Below, piece after piece: positions 11,209-22,179 of a DNA stretch of 64,000 nt. Source of the DNA: Dryas octopetala (Eukaryota; Streptophyta; Magnoliopsida; Rosales; Rosaceae); assembly GCA_963921425.1 (NCBI GenBank), contig OY992839.1:4404501-4468500 (forward strand). Direction: 5' to 3'. The position numbers and the translations under genes were made by a program. Position 1 is the stretch's first letter, and the number at the start of each line of letters is the position of its first letter. Under the pieces are notes generated by a model. It was given only the letters and a program-made list of their open reading frames with translations, made no database searches and was not told the DNA's origin.

Positions 11209-13267
11209 TTGAGATAACAAGACCTATCTATGAGAACTATGGCTTGTACTTGAACTGGGTTCCTTTTTCTTTTTTATCCTTTTGATGCAACTGGATTGAA
11301 GAAGAGTGAAGAAAGCTCTCCTTTTTCCTGTGCCAAATGACCTGAATCTCCTTGCGGAGATGAAGCAAAGCAAGCCTCCTTGATGGATGGGATAGAAACT
11401 ATTGAAATCTTTGACAAATAGCTGCCTACAATGGAGGCAGTTCACATTGTGGGCACATTCTGCGAGGGAAACACGAGGGGTGTATTGGTCAATAGACTTT
11501 GGACCCTATACCATGGAAAAGAGAGATGCTTTATTTCTTTCCTGCTCTTCTTTTGTTCTTTTCAGCGGGCAATGGAGACTCAGAAAAAGGGGCTTTGGCG
11601 CCTGCATTTGGCTACATTGGACAGTGAGGGGCTCTGAGGGTTTGAGGCCTTGTATAGTTGTATCGGTGGCAGACAGAGATACGGAAAGCCTTGAAATAAA
11701 TATTTAAAAATAAATTAGAAACATATTCCAATGATTATTTTCTAGTTTATTTTTGGTTTCAGTCTTTCAGATGAAAATGCCTCTGAGACTGTGATTCTTC
11801 ATTCTTCCACTGTTAATATCAATGGCTTGTATTTGTAATTTGTGCACTTTTTTTTATATATGAAAATTGAAAAGTAGTATTAAAATGAAAACTGTGTTTT
11901 TGATTTGGCTCTTCTTTTGAGAGGGAAAACTACTCCAACCAGTGCTATGAGCGTGCCTATGACTTGTTTTGCAATTTTTCTATTAAATCGGGCCTGAGAC
12001 ATTGACCAAGGCACCAAGCCCACAGTCTCCAAGTGGAGTAGTCCATCCTATATTCCTATTGCAGGCGTCGTCTTTTGAGCGCGTTACTGTCAAAGCCCAA
12101 GACTACTAAACGTCAGTCATCCCAAGCACTCAAATTGCACGTACACAACCCTATGGTGCTAGTTCAGGTGAGTTTAGACAAAGGTTAGATTAAGAAAATC
12201 TCATTTTAATGTACTAATTGCATGCGCATTGTGAGAACTCATATCACTGGCTTTGCATGTGTATTGTGAGAGTGCATAATTAGGGCTAGTGGCGAGGATA
12301 AGCGAAATAAGCAACCACTTTGAAATTTTTTATTTTATAAACCCCTTTTATGCTTATATACTCAAGAATGCTCTAAAACTAACATGTTAGTAAATTAATA
12401 CAAAATTAACTATTATGTTGGGCCCACTGCACAATGTAATCTTAAAATCCGAACCGTCTATTTTTTAGGCCCTACTTCAAAGATCATCCCTGTAAAAAAT
12501 ATCCACAATCGGAAGTCATTTAGTCATTTGATTATAACAACAACTATTTCTATGCTTTTATCGAAAACACTGATCGTCTATTTATTTGATATAAATTAGA
12601 TGACTACATAATTTTCGATTTAGTTGATTTTTTGCAATGATGATCTTTGAAGTATGAACTAAAAAATGTACGGTTCGGATTATAAGATTAGTTATGTGAT
12701 TGGCTCAAAAGTATGGTTAGTTTCGTATTAACTTACTAATTATTTAGTTTTAGAGCACTCCTCCTTATATACTATACTTCGCCTATAACTTAAATTTTGA
12801 ATGGTCAATCACCCTATTTTTATGAAAAATGTTATACTTATCACATTTTTATATCATCTCAAGTGTCATTACTTTATTGGACAAAGTTTTTATTTTTATT
12901 TTTTAGTATCCAATGTATGAATGCCATATAAGTTGCCACATAAACTGGTATGAAATTATGGTATAAAAATGTGGTATATCTAGCACTACTGTATTTTTAT
13001 AATTCGCCTAAGACCTCCAAAATCTCAGGGCTCGCCTTACTCATAATTCTAGTGAATGAACATTTCATTCATTCATAGCTATAGTTTGACTCTCATTCTC
13101 TTTGAGAATAAGTCTCTTTTAAATATGAAAAAAGAAAAAGAAAAATAGGCACACACAAGAAAGAATGAGTTTATGGGGAAAACAAAACTTTGGGTTCACA
13201 AATAAATATTATTGTGAGGTTTTTTTCTTTTGGCTTGTCTTGTTCCAACCTTGATGGAGTATGACAC
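11209..13267. other. Intergenic region with a Mutator-like foldback element
   Basis: Upstream flank of the expansin followed by AT-rich DNA. No coding region is supported; reading frames at 11402-11707 are open by chance and lack family features. The 12363-12763 foldback element is listed separately. Confidence 0.6.
12363..12763. mobile_element. Mutator-like foldback MITE with 10-bp target duplication
   Basis: The left half (from AAGAATGCTCTAAAAC) is an imperfect inverted copy of the right half, which ends GTTTTAGAGCACTCCTC. Matching inverted blocks include CCGAACCGT...TTTTTTAG and CTTCAAAGATCATC. The flanks are an exact 10-bp direct repeat, CTTATATACT, at 12353-12362 and 12764-12773. A 9-11 bp target duplication with long inverted arms and no coding capacity fits a non-autonomous MULE. 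Length is 401 bp. Confidence 0.85.
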
Positions 13268-15087
13268 TCATACTATGATATCTTTCAAAGGAACAATGCA
13301 GCTGGTAGGGGTATTATTGCCCTTATCCCGAATAATGATCGAATTATAGCCGGTTGCGCCTCCACCGCCCCTGCCATTGCCACCGGTGCTATTATTGGCA
13401 TTATTGCTGATGTTCTTATTAGAGTGATAAAGATTGAATGTTGCTTGATCCAGTGTTCCTTCCCTATAAACAAACACACTATCATCTTCTTCCATTTTGC
13501 GCCACTTCCTGCTTCTGTCACTAATTCTATGGAGATCATGCAATGGCATGCCTCTACAATATACAAGACACAGAGTAAAGTCAAAAGCTCATTAGGTTAA
13601 AAAACTTCAAGCCCTCCAAGTTCAATGTTAGTTTAATATTTTCCTGATAAAAACATATAATATATATTGTCTTGCATTCTCTGCCTGTAATCCAGTAGAT
13701 ATAAATTATAATATATATTGTCTTGCATTCTCTGCCTGTACTCCAGTAGATATGCATCAACAAAGCTAGTAGATACATCATATATACACTCGTGAAGATT
13801 AATTAATCTGGAGTCTGTGTGACATTTGCAGGTTATTTCAGACTTTATTATTAAACTATTCAATTAGAAAACAGTTTTATGCCCTATTGTCCAGAAATCA
13901 CAGAAAATGTAAAAACTAAAAGAATTAAAAATTGGGGATTCATGTATGGAGAGATGGTTCAAATTTCTTAAAAAAAAAAAAAATCAGACATAGGCAACAA
14001 GATTATTAATTGTACCATATTTTCTAAATAATGAAACATGTCAGTTGGTGTCATTTTCAAATTAGGAGAATTCAGCTAAAAGCTTAAAACACAAACTATT
14101 TATTATAATTTATGTTAATTAGGTGGACACAATTTCAATACAAACACAGTTATTCCCAAAATAAACTAATTTTGTGTGGATTTTGAACTATAATATCACA
14201 TTGCATGCCAAAAATCGTTTACCAAACATGACGTCGAGAGTTTCACTTAACCATTTCCCTCTTATCATTCTTAATAAGTAACGTTGCATGCCAAAAAAAC
14301 ATCATTCTTAATAAGTAACGTTGCATGCCAAAAATCGTCATTCTTAATAAGTAATGTGCACATATAATTCGATTCACTTTAATATAACCAAAACATGATT
14401 AATATATATATATGTTTTAACTATATATGTTTAATGGACTTGGTCCAAAATTGCCACACGTCTTTGTCACATACTAATATACTATTACGCACACCCCATT
14501 CCTACTACCATTTGGTCCCAACTCCCAAACACTCACGACAAACACAATAACATCCCAAAAAAAACAAAATTTAGTCCTAGTTGGTTGTATCAAACAGTCC
14601 CAAAAACATAAACAAACAGAGGAAATAAAAGCCAAACAAAGCCCACTGCGAGAAAAAAGGTGGCAAATAAATAAAATATACAAAATCGGGAACGGTAAAG
14701 AAAAAAAAAATAGAGAGATCCGTACCGTATATGGAAGAGATCGGAGATGTCACACATCTCGAGGTAGAAGTTAACGGCGTCGATGAAAGCTCGGTACGTA
14801 TAGATGTGGAGCCCATCGATCCTCGGGTATGGTAGTCTGGGCCTCTGCGGCGGCAGCGGCTGCGACTCGACCCACTTGCTCCGCCACCCTCCCGCCGCCG
14901 AGTACACGTACTCCTTCCACGTGGCGGCGGTTGAGGCTTTGTTGGCCGGTGATGGGCTCGGCGGGAGGCCCACAAAGCCCAACGTGGCCATGATGGGCTC
15001 CAGCTCGTCGTGGGTCATTATGGGCTTGAAGGTCCGCGTGTACCACAGCGCTAGCTTTCTGGTACAGCCCCTCATGTACTCCTCCAT
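13268..15087 (-). CDS. Conserved plant protein of unknown function
   Basis: Two minus-strand exons, 14726-15087 and 13268-13553, joined across a 1,172-bp intron, give 215 residues. I recognise both halves as one conserved plant family but cannot name its function. The N-terminal part has MEEYMRGCTRKLALWYTRTF, then THDELEPIMATLGFVGLPP, a WKEYVY motif and IDGLHIYTYRAFIDAVNFYLE...DISDLFHIR. The second exon has GMPLHDLHR, RKWRKMEEDDSVFVYREGTLDQATFNLYH, a Gly/Asn-rich variable stretch and the conserved tail CIVPLKDIIV. There is no signal peptide, membrane segment or known catalytic motif. I start at 15087 (MEEYM); an upstream in-frame ATG at 15270 would add 61 low-complexity Ser/Pro/Lys-rich residues that look like 5' UTR. 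The intron carries two tandem-repeat clusters. Confidence 0.85.
13657..13753. repeat. 51-bp-offset tandem repeat inside an intron
   Basis: ATAATATATATTGTCTTGCA and its continuation through TCCAGTAGATAT appear at 13657-13702 and again at 13708-13753 with about one substitution. It lies in the intron of the 13.3-15.1 kb gene. Confidence 0.85.
14264..14355. repeat. Three-copy tandem repeat in an intron
   Basis: CATTCTTAATAAGTAACG followed by TTGCATGCCAAAA recurs about every 35-45 bp, three times, the last copy partial. A related TTGCATGCCAAAAATCG lies just upstream near 14200. It is in the same intron as the 13.7 kb repeat. Confidence 0.75.
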
Positions 15088-15699
15088 TCGAATTGAGTTA
15101 CTGAGTTCGAATCGGTTACTGGGTCTGCGAGTTTTAATGTTTTTAGGGGACAAGAGGGAGAGAGAGGGAGATTGAATGTAGGGTTTGGAATGTGGTTGGG
15201 GGGTTTTGGAGGGGTTTTTGGGGTTTAGTGACTTGACACCCAAGTTGAGGGAATTTACGGGAATGGCCACCGACTCAGTGGCTGACTCGGTTTGGAAAGT
15301 GAGTCAAAGCTACGCTGCAAAATAATGGTCATTGAAGAGTAAATGAACAGACAGCACAGAGTTGAGCGAGCAATGGATTCTCATTTAAAACTTGCGGATT
15401 TGAAGCGGTGCCTCCTCGTTTGAGTCTTTTCGTGCTAGAAAATTAAAAAGGTAGCTACGTCACTGCGTGTGTGACTGGTTTTTAACTTTTGAGAGAGAGA
15501 GAGAGAGCCCTTTCACGTTTACACAACTTATTGGTCGTTATGAGATATGTCTTATGGCATGTTGAGATATGTCTTATGAGTTATGACATAATCCCTAATC
15601 AGGTTAGGAGAAATTAAATTAATAAAAAATTAAATTGAAGAGGAATTAAATTTTCATTGAAATTGTTTACTAATGATATCATGTAGGTATTTTATTATT

Positions 15700-16218
15700 A
15701 AAATGTCCTTATTAAAAAAAACAACCAACACTCACACACCCCATCCCGACCAAGCTGCGCAACCCACCACCGTCGAAGCTCACCACCATCGGTGACCACC
15801 CCACCCCCTCTTTGCCCCTCTTTCCTCTCTCCCTTTCTCTTTCTTTCACTCATTCCCCCTCTCCTTTTTCCCTTTTTTCTGTGTCTGTCCAGCTCTTGCA
15901 ATTTTTTGTGTGTGAAGGTTATGGCTATCTGCGGGGCGAGAGGAGAAAGGGAAAGAGAGAGAGAGAGGGGAAAGGCTGGGTTGGGTTTCGGGGAAAGAGA
16001 AAGAAGAAAGGGAGGAGGGGCTGAGAGGCGGCGGGGAGAGAGAGGGGAAGGCTCGAGGGGGAGGTGGTTGAGGTGGGGGGAAGAAGAAGAAGAAAAAAAA
16101 GATGGGGATGGGGTGTGTGGGTGAGGGAAGGAGAAAGAGAGGGAAAAAGGGCCAATGTGGTATTTTTCCTTGATTTTTTTTTTTTTTTTTAGAAAGGGTG
16201 TGCAAATAGTAGCCCTCA
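15700..16218 (-). mobile_element. CT/GA-rich repeat element related to the 47.3 kb element, probably truncated
   Basis: A block of C/T then G/A-rich sequence. Its right end (GTGTGCAAATAGTAGCCCTC, ending 16218) is the reverse complement of the left end of the element at 47289. The adjoining GGGGATGGGGTGTGTGGGTG and GGGCCAATGTGGT stretches also match the 47.3-47.4 kb DNA. Its other end lacks the expected inverted terminus, so the left boundary is approximate. Reading frames here on both strands are artefacts of the biased composition. Confidence 0.65.
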
Positions 16219-18282
16219 ATTATTTTATATGCTAGTTACTAATGTGAGGGTATAATGAGAAAAAAATAAGGAATTGAATTCCTCCAAAATAAGGAATTAG
16301 AATACCCACCGAGAAATTATTTTGTATAACCGATATATTAACATGTAGTATAACCAGTTTATGTATTATATATGAGTGGATGTTATTAATATTATACTCT
16401 ACTAATATAAACACATCGTCTAATAATACACTTACATGTTGGATTGGTTATATCACGTGGCGGTATATCAGTTATACCTTATAATTTTTCCCACCAAAGA
16501 ATCTGATTCCTCTAAAATAAGGAATTGAATTCCTGATATCATGTGTGCCCCACTTGTGTTTTTATTATTATATAATTAGTAAACACAAGAATTAGAATCC
16601 AACACCTTATTCCAGAAGAATTGAATTCCGATTACAGATTAGCAAACATGCCATTATGATAATATGGATACCTTATTAGGGTGGGAAATATATTATCTCT
16701 CATCCATGCTTAGATTTTACTTATTTTAATCGTAATAATGTATTACAAATCTAAGCACGTTTAATTTTATTCACATTTAAAACTATTACGAATCTCGCAT
16801 ATCTTTGAATTTATAATATAAAAAAAAAAGTAAAAGATGAACCTATTATCATAAAACAAGAAGTTTCTTTTGAAAAAATACAATACCTTTAAATTTTGTA
16901 TGATAAGACTCACATATATGTTGTGAGAAGAAAATCACATAAAAAAAAAATTGAGAAGTTACTAACCATGAAAAAAATCCGTTGAAAAAAAGGAATGAAG
17001 ACTTTAAATTGAGATATTATTTTAAATGAAACGTTAGAAGTATATGTGACTACCAATTAAGTTTTTTTATTTTTTATTTTTTAAAGGAGGGAGAATCAAA
17101 CTTGGGTGCAAAGGGAGAAATTCTATAATCCTTTTAACTGGGCTGCCCACCAACTACGACTATCAATTAAGTTATGTTCTATCTCTACAAATATACATGA
17201 TTTAAAGATATAGTTGGCACAATGAGGGACGCAGCTATGGACTCAATGAATGTGCTGTTCTGAAAAAAAAAAAAAAAAAGTGCTGTTGGGGAAATAGCCC
17301 CCTCCTTTTATTTATTGAAAATTTACTTTATTTTTTTCGTTTTTTGCTCATCGGATTTTACTTAGTTATTTAGCCCATAACCCACTCTTAGCCCATCCAA
17401 ATCCCACTCATAGAGTCATAGTCCATTCAAACTGCACCCCTAGTACCCCCAACCATATCATTCCCACCTCCAAGGCCCAACCGAGTCCAGCCTACAAAGC
17501 TGGCTTCGTTTTTAATTTCAGTAATAGTTAGAATAATAATATTAATTTAATAAAATAATATTAAAATTAGAAACACTAACTATTATCTTAATATTTGGTC
17601 ACCAACTCAACTACGTGGTAAATGCTATGTAAATTTATTATTTATTGTAAATAAATAAGTTTTATAATAGACTAAAAAATTGATAAATGAAATATTATAA
17701 CATCTATTGGTTAATAAAAAAAAAGTAACATCAGTTAGAATTTATTAAGTTAGGATAATAGTCTCTAATATTATCTTGAGTTCAAAATAATAATACCCAA
17801 TACTTTTTTCACATTATGAGACTTACAACTCTAGTAATTAAACACAGTTGCTCCTACACAAAATTTTAAGTTTAAATTATCTCTTAATGTAGTTCAATAA
17901 AATGAAAATGGTTTTCTCACATTTCAAATTATTTATATATAGTGAGTGTATTGACACAAAATTTCATGTATAATATAGATATAGAAAATACTTAATATAC
18001 TATTACTAAGGCTTTTATAAAATTTAGTTCATAAAACTTTAGTTTAGCATGCCATAATGTTATGTTTTATTTCTCTTTTTTTTTTTTTTTAATATAAAAA
18101 ACATTTTTATGCATTTGGCTCTCGCCGTCCCGCGAATAGGTTGCCTACATGACTACATCTACAAGACTACAACAAGTCAACAACGCTATTTTAAACCGAA
18201 TCTTTCACAAAAACAGCAAAATTTGTCACTCAACTCACTAACGCACACTGAGTCACTGAGACACAAAGAAACAAAGAAGAAG
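16219..18282. other. AT-rich intergenic region upstream of the aminoacylase gene
   Basis: No coding region. It contains repeated GGAATTGAATTCC-type palindromes at 16270-16630, possibly old transposon ends, a SINE at 17064-17157 and a long AT-rich stretch to 18100. An ATATAAAAAA run near 18093 is a possible but unremarkable TATA element for the gene that starts at 18283. Confidence 0.55.
17064..17157 (-). mobile_element. tRNA-derived SINE with target-site duplication
   Basis: Read on the minus strand: GGTGGGCAGCCCAGTTAAAAG (box A-like), then a box B-like AAGTTTGATTCTCCC, then an A-rich tail. The flanks are near-perfect 16-bp direct repeats, GACTACCAATTAAGTT (17048-17063) and GACTATCAATTAAGTT (17158-17173), 15/16 identical. 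It is the same family as the copy at 44899-44998. Confidence 0.8.
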
Positions 18283-21200
18283 ATGGAGCTGAGCTTCCAT
18301 CTCTGCGTAATCTCTCTGCTACTGCTCTCATCAGTATCAACATCACAACAAGACGACTCATCGTCATCATCATCATCATCGGAAGCGATAATCTCAAGGT
18401 TCCAACAATACCTCCAAATCAACACGGCCCATCCTAATCCCCAATACCACGAAGCAGCCGATTTCATTCTCTCCCAAGCCAACTCCCTCTCCCTCGAGTC
18501 CCAGACCTTCGAGTTCGTCCATGGCAAGCCCCTCGTCCTCCTCAAGTGGCCCGGCTCCGACCCTTCTCTCCCCTCCATCCTCCTCAACTCCCACACCGAC
18601 GTCGTTCCCTCCGAGCCCGACAAGTGGGCCCACCCGCCCTTCTCGGCCCACGTAGACCCACAAGGCAAAATCTACGCCAGAGGGTCTCAGGATATGAAGT
18701 GCGTTGGGATTCAGTACCTGGAGGCCATTCGTCGCTTGAAGGCTTCTGGGTTTAAGCCCACTCGGTCCGTTTACTTGTCTTTTGTTCCTGATGAGGAGAT
18801 TGGTGGTCACGATGGTGCTGAGAAGTTCGCTGAATCTGATCAGTTTAAGGCCTTGAACGTCGGCATAGTGCTTGATGAAGGTCGGCTTCTTAAGTGTTTG
18901 TTATTTGGTTTGCTAATTGGTGATGATTGTGTTATTTGGGTAATTGGGTGTTGTTTGCTTTATGTTTTTGAAGCGTGCTTACGTTTTTGTTATTTGGTTT
19001 TCTAATTGGTGATGATTGTGTTATTTGGGCAATTGGGTGTCGTTTACGTTTTTTTTTTTTTTTTTTTTTTTTAACTACTAGTGCCTTTTTAAGTGTTTGT
19101 TATTTTGTTTGCTAATTGATGATGATTGTGTTATTTGGGCAATTGGGTGTTGTTTACTTATGTTTTTGAAGTTACTAGTGCCTTTTTAAGTGTTTGTTAT
19201 TTGGGCAATTGGGTGTTTTCGAAACAGGGTTGGCATCGCCGAGTGAGAATTACAGGGCGTTCTATGCGGAGAGGTGCCCCATGTGGCTGGTCATCAAGGC
19301 TACTGGGGCTCCTGGTCATGGGGCTAAGCTTTATGACAACGCTGCCATGGAGAATCTCCTGAAAAGCATTGAGAGTGTGAGGAGGTTTCGGGCTTCGCAG
19401 TTTGATTTGGTGAAGGCGGGTTTGAAGGAGGAAGGCGAGGTTGTCTCAGTTAATATGGTGTTTTTGAAGTCTGGCACGCCCACTCCGACTGTAAGTTGAC
19501 TCACTCACTCTGGGGCTTGTTTCTTCATGCTTTGGTGCTGGCTTAATTTGAGTTGTTGGTGTAATAGGATTTGCAATTTCCCTTATTGCTCAAATTTGTT
19601 TGAGAAGTTAAACTTGCATATGAGTAATGACTATTCATATATAAGGTTCGATTCTTAAAGTTTGGAGGGACATGAGGAATTTCAGTTATAGTATGCAATA
19701 CTGCATTGTGGATTCACCTAGCACTAGACTAGCATGCTAATTGGCAATTTATTCTAATGAATGGAACTGGAATGGTTGTTTGCCAAAATCAGCAGAATCA
19801 CTTGTAGGTGCTATTGAACTCATGCCTTTGTCAAATGGGCTGGTTCTCATACAGCTTACCCATCTTCAGGGGCTGTAACGTAGGAAAAAAATTTCATTTG
19901 AATCCTTCAATAATGCAGTCGAATACGTGGGACCCACACTTTAGTGGGAGGTGTTACAGTATCACTTCAGGTATATATATGCCTGTGTTGAAATAAGCAT
20001 ATGCCTAACTTGATGTTATTGCCTCAGGACATAAAGTGTTTGCTTGATTTGGCAAGTGCTTAGATACATTCTTGCAGAATTTGGCACTGTAATTATCTTT
20101 TATAGTATAACTGGGATCACATTGGAACCAATTCTTCCTCCCCCTTGGTCCACTCATTATAATTGATTTGTGATGATAAATGCTCTCCCTTTTTCTCTGC
20201 CAGGGTTTTGTCATGAATTTGCAGCCATCTGAAGCAGAAGCAGGCTTTGATATTAGGGTCCCACCAACTGCAGATCAAGAGTCTTTGGAGAGACGGATTG
20301 CCGAAGAATGGGCGCCTGCTTCACGCAACATGACATTTAGGGTAATTAGCACATTGATCTTATAAATAAAATTATTGAATACTTAAAAATATAAAAGTGT
20401 AAATCATAATGAAAAATAATTTCAAATTAATACCACTGCTATTAAATGTTAAATAAATCAATAAATAGAAAGTGTTGGTTTAGAAATCGATATAGTGTAT
20501 ACCATGGTTGCATTGCACTAAGTTCAAATAACCTACTGAAGATAGCTATGTGCTGAAAAGAATCAGTTAATAATAACATCCCATCCTTCCTTGATCAAAT
20601 AATGGATAAAGCTTTCCTCCTTCCCAAGCACATATGTGGTACAACCGTACAAATGCTGTTGTTGTTCCTTGCCAGGACCCATCATCAATGGTTCTTTCCT
20701 AGTATTTTCTGGATTTTGAATGTTTAGGCTATGCTGTTAAATTTGCCCTCACCTTATTAAATGTTTAGGCTTTAACCTAGATGCATTGCTTTGGTGGGAA
20801 GTAGGGACTACCATAATTTGAAAGTCCTATTATTTCAATTTTGCAAGTTTGTCCTTTTTAGGCATTATAATGAAATATGAATAGTTTAAATCCATGTCAG
20901 TTTCTCTAATTATCTTCGTAGCGTGGGCAGTTCAAGCAGAAGGTTTCTGTGCTTGATAGCTCTGGGAGGCCCATCCTTACACCAACTGACAGCTCAAACC
21001 CCTGGTGGGCGCTGCTAGAAGAAGCTGTCAAAAAAGCTAATGGGAAACTTGGTAAGCCAGAGATTTTTCCTGCTTCAACAGATGCTCGCTACTTCCGGAA
21101 TCTGGGCTTGCCAGCAATTGGATTCTCTCCTATGGCTAACACTCCTATTCTCCTTCATGACCACAATGAGGTGAATAGCCAAGTTGACGATTTCATTGTT

Positions 21201-21576
21201 CTGTTTGCATATGCATCGTTAGGTGTTTATTTATTTATTTTTTTTGTCGGAATTAAGTGTTTTATGTTGTTCACATCATGCATTGTGCACTTATGATCGT
21301 GCATGGGGGGATATAAGTGTGCACATGCATGCTTGTACATCCTGGCTTGCTCTTAGCACCTGCCGAAACATAAAAGTGCCATGAATTTCTCTCTCTGGTT
21401 TATATTTATAAGTTAAATCTGCAAGTATGTAATCTGACCATCATATTTTCACCTTGTTGCAGTATCTAAACAAAGATGAATACTTGAAAGGAATCAGCGT
21501 TTACGAATCTATTATCAAAGCTTATTCATCTTATGTTGACCATTCAAGAGATGCGGGTTCCAAAGATGAGTTGTAA
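18283..21576 (+). CDS. ACY1: Aminoacylase-1-like M20 metallopeptidase
   Basis: Predicted N-acyl-L-amino-acid amidohydrolase releasing amino acids from N-acylated forms with two Zn ions. Five plus-strand exons (18283-18880, 19228-19490, 20204-20341, 20922-21170, 21463-21576) give 453 residues. Metal and catalytic residues of family M20 are all present: H104 and D106 in [11 protein letters not shown]137 in GSQDMK, E171/E172 in PDEEIGG, D198 in VLDEG and the late His in LLHDHNE (412-416). The N-terminus is hydrophobic (about 5-19), then Ser-rich: a secretory signal peptide typical of plant members. Exon 4 carries [19 protein letters not shown], a family signature. The ATG at 18283 has a good purine context; an upstream in-frame ATG at 18109 would place the signal peptide internally. 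Intron 1 contains about 3.5 tandem copies of a 96-bp unit. It converges with REME1. Confidence 0.95.
18888..19227 (+). repeat. About 96-bp tandem repeat filling aminoacylase intron 1
   Basis: The unit runs TTTTAAGTGTTTGTTATTTG, a TGATGATTGTGTTATTTGGG core, CAATTGGGTGT and TTTTTGAAG. It is seen at about 18890, 18984, 19085 and, as a shortened copy, 19181. The last copy runs directly into the AAACAG acceptor at 19227. A poly(T) tract lies between copies 2 and 3. Confidence 0.85.
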
Positions 21577-22179
21577 GTGAGCAACGTGGCTCATTCCTTT
21601 TTTCTTTTTCTAAACAAAAAAAAAAAAAAGAGAGAGGGTGCGTATTGTTTTTCCATTGTTGTAATATAATGGGAGATGAGAAATGTCAGAATACTGTAAC
21701 AATAAGGCGGAAGCAGGGGGTTCACCTTTAACTATGCACAGGACCTATTTGGTGAAATACTTACTGGCTGATGTTTAGGTACATGCTTTTAGTAAAATAT
21801 ATTGGTTAATCCCTCATGGTATTTTACTTTTTCTCCAAATTGTATTATGCATTCGTTCCATGATTCATCAATAATCCAGGGAAGTTATTCATTGTCATGA
21901 CAAAACAAAAAAATATATTTGTATTTAACATTCTTCGTATTGCACCTGATTACAAGAATTTTCTTCAGTAAGTTACATCTTTGGTGGCTCACAAGAATTG
22001 ATATTAGTAGTAGTAGTGGGTGATCATATCCATAAAAATGATCCCACCCATTTTTAGTTGGTATAACCTGTCTGAGCTCCAATTTCATCCCCCAAGTTGA
22101 TAAAAAATGTTTGTTTTCACCCTACCTTTTACTGATGCCCTGCGAGTCTGCGGGAAGAGTTTATAAACCTCTTCTTCCC
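21577..22179. other. Tail-to-tail spacer between aminoacylase and REME1
   Basis: About 600 bp of 3' flanking DNA shared by two convergent genes. No coding potential or conserved motif seen beyond A/T-rich possible polyadenylation regions near 21660 and 22080. Confidence 0.6.

Noticed and set aside
15698-16219. Overlapping frames of 110-173 residues rich in Ser/Pro/Arg/Glu
   Set aside because: GA/CT-biased repeat DNA; several frames open at once on both strands.
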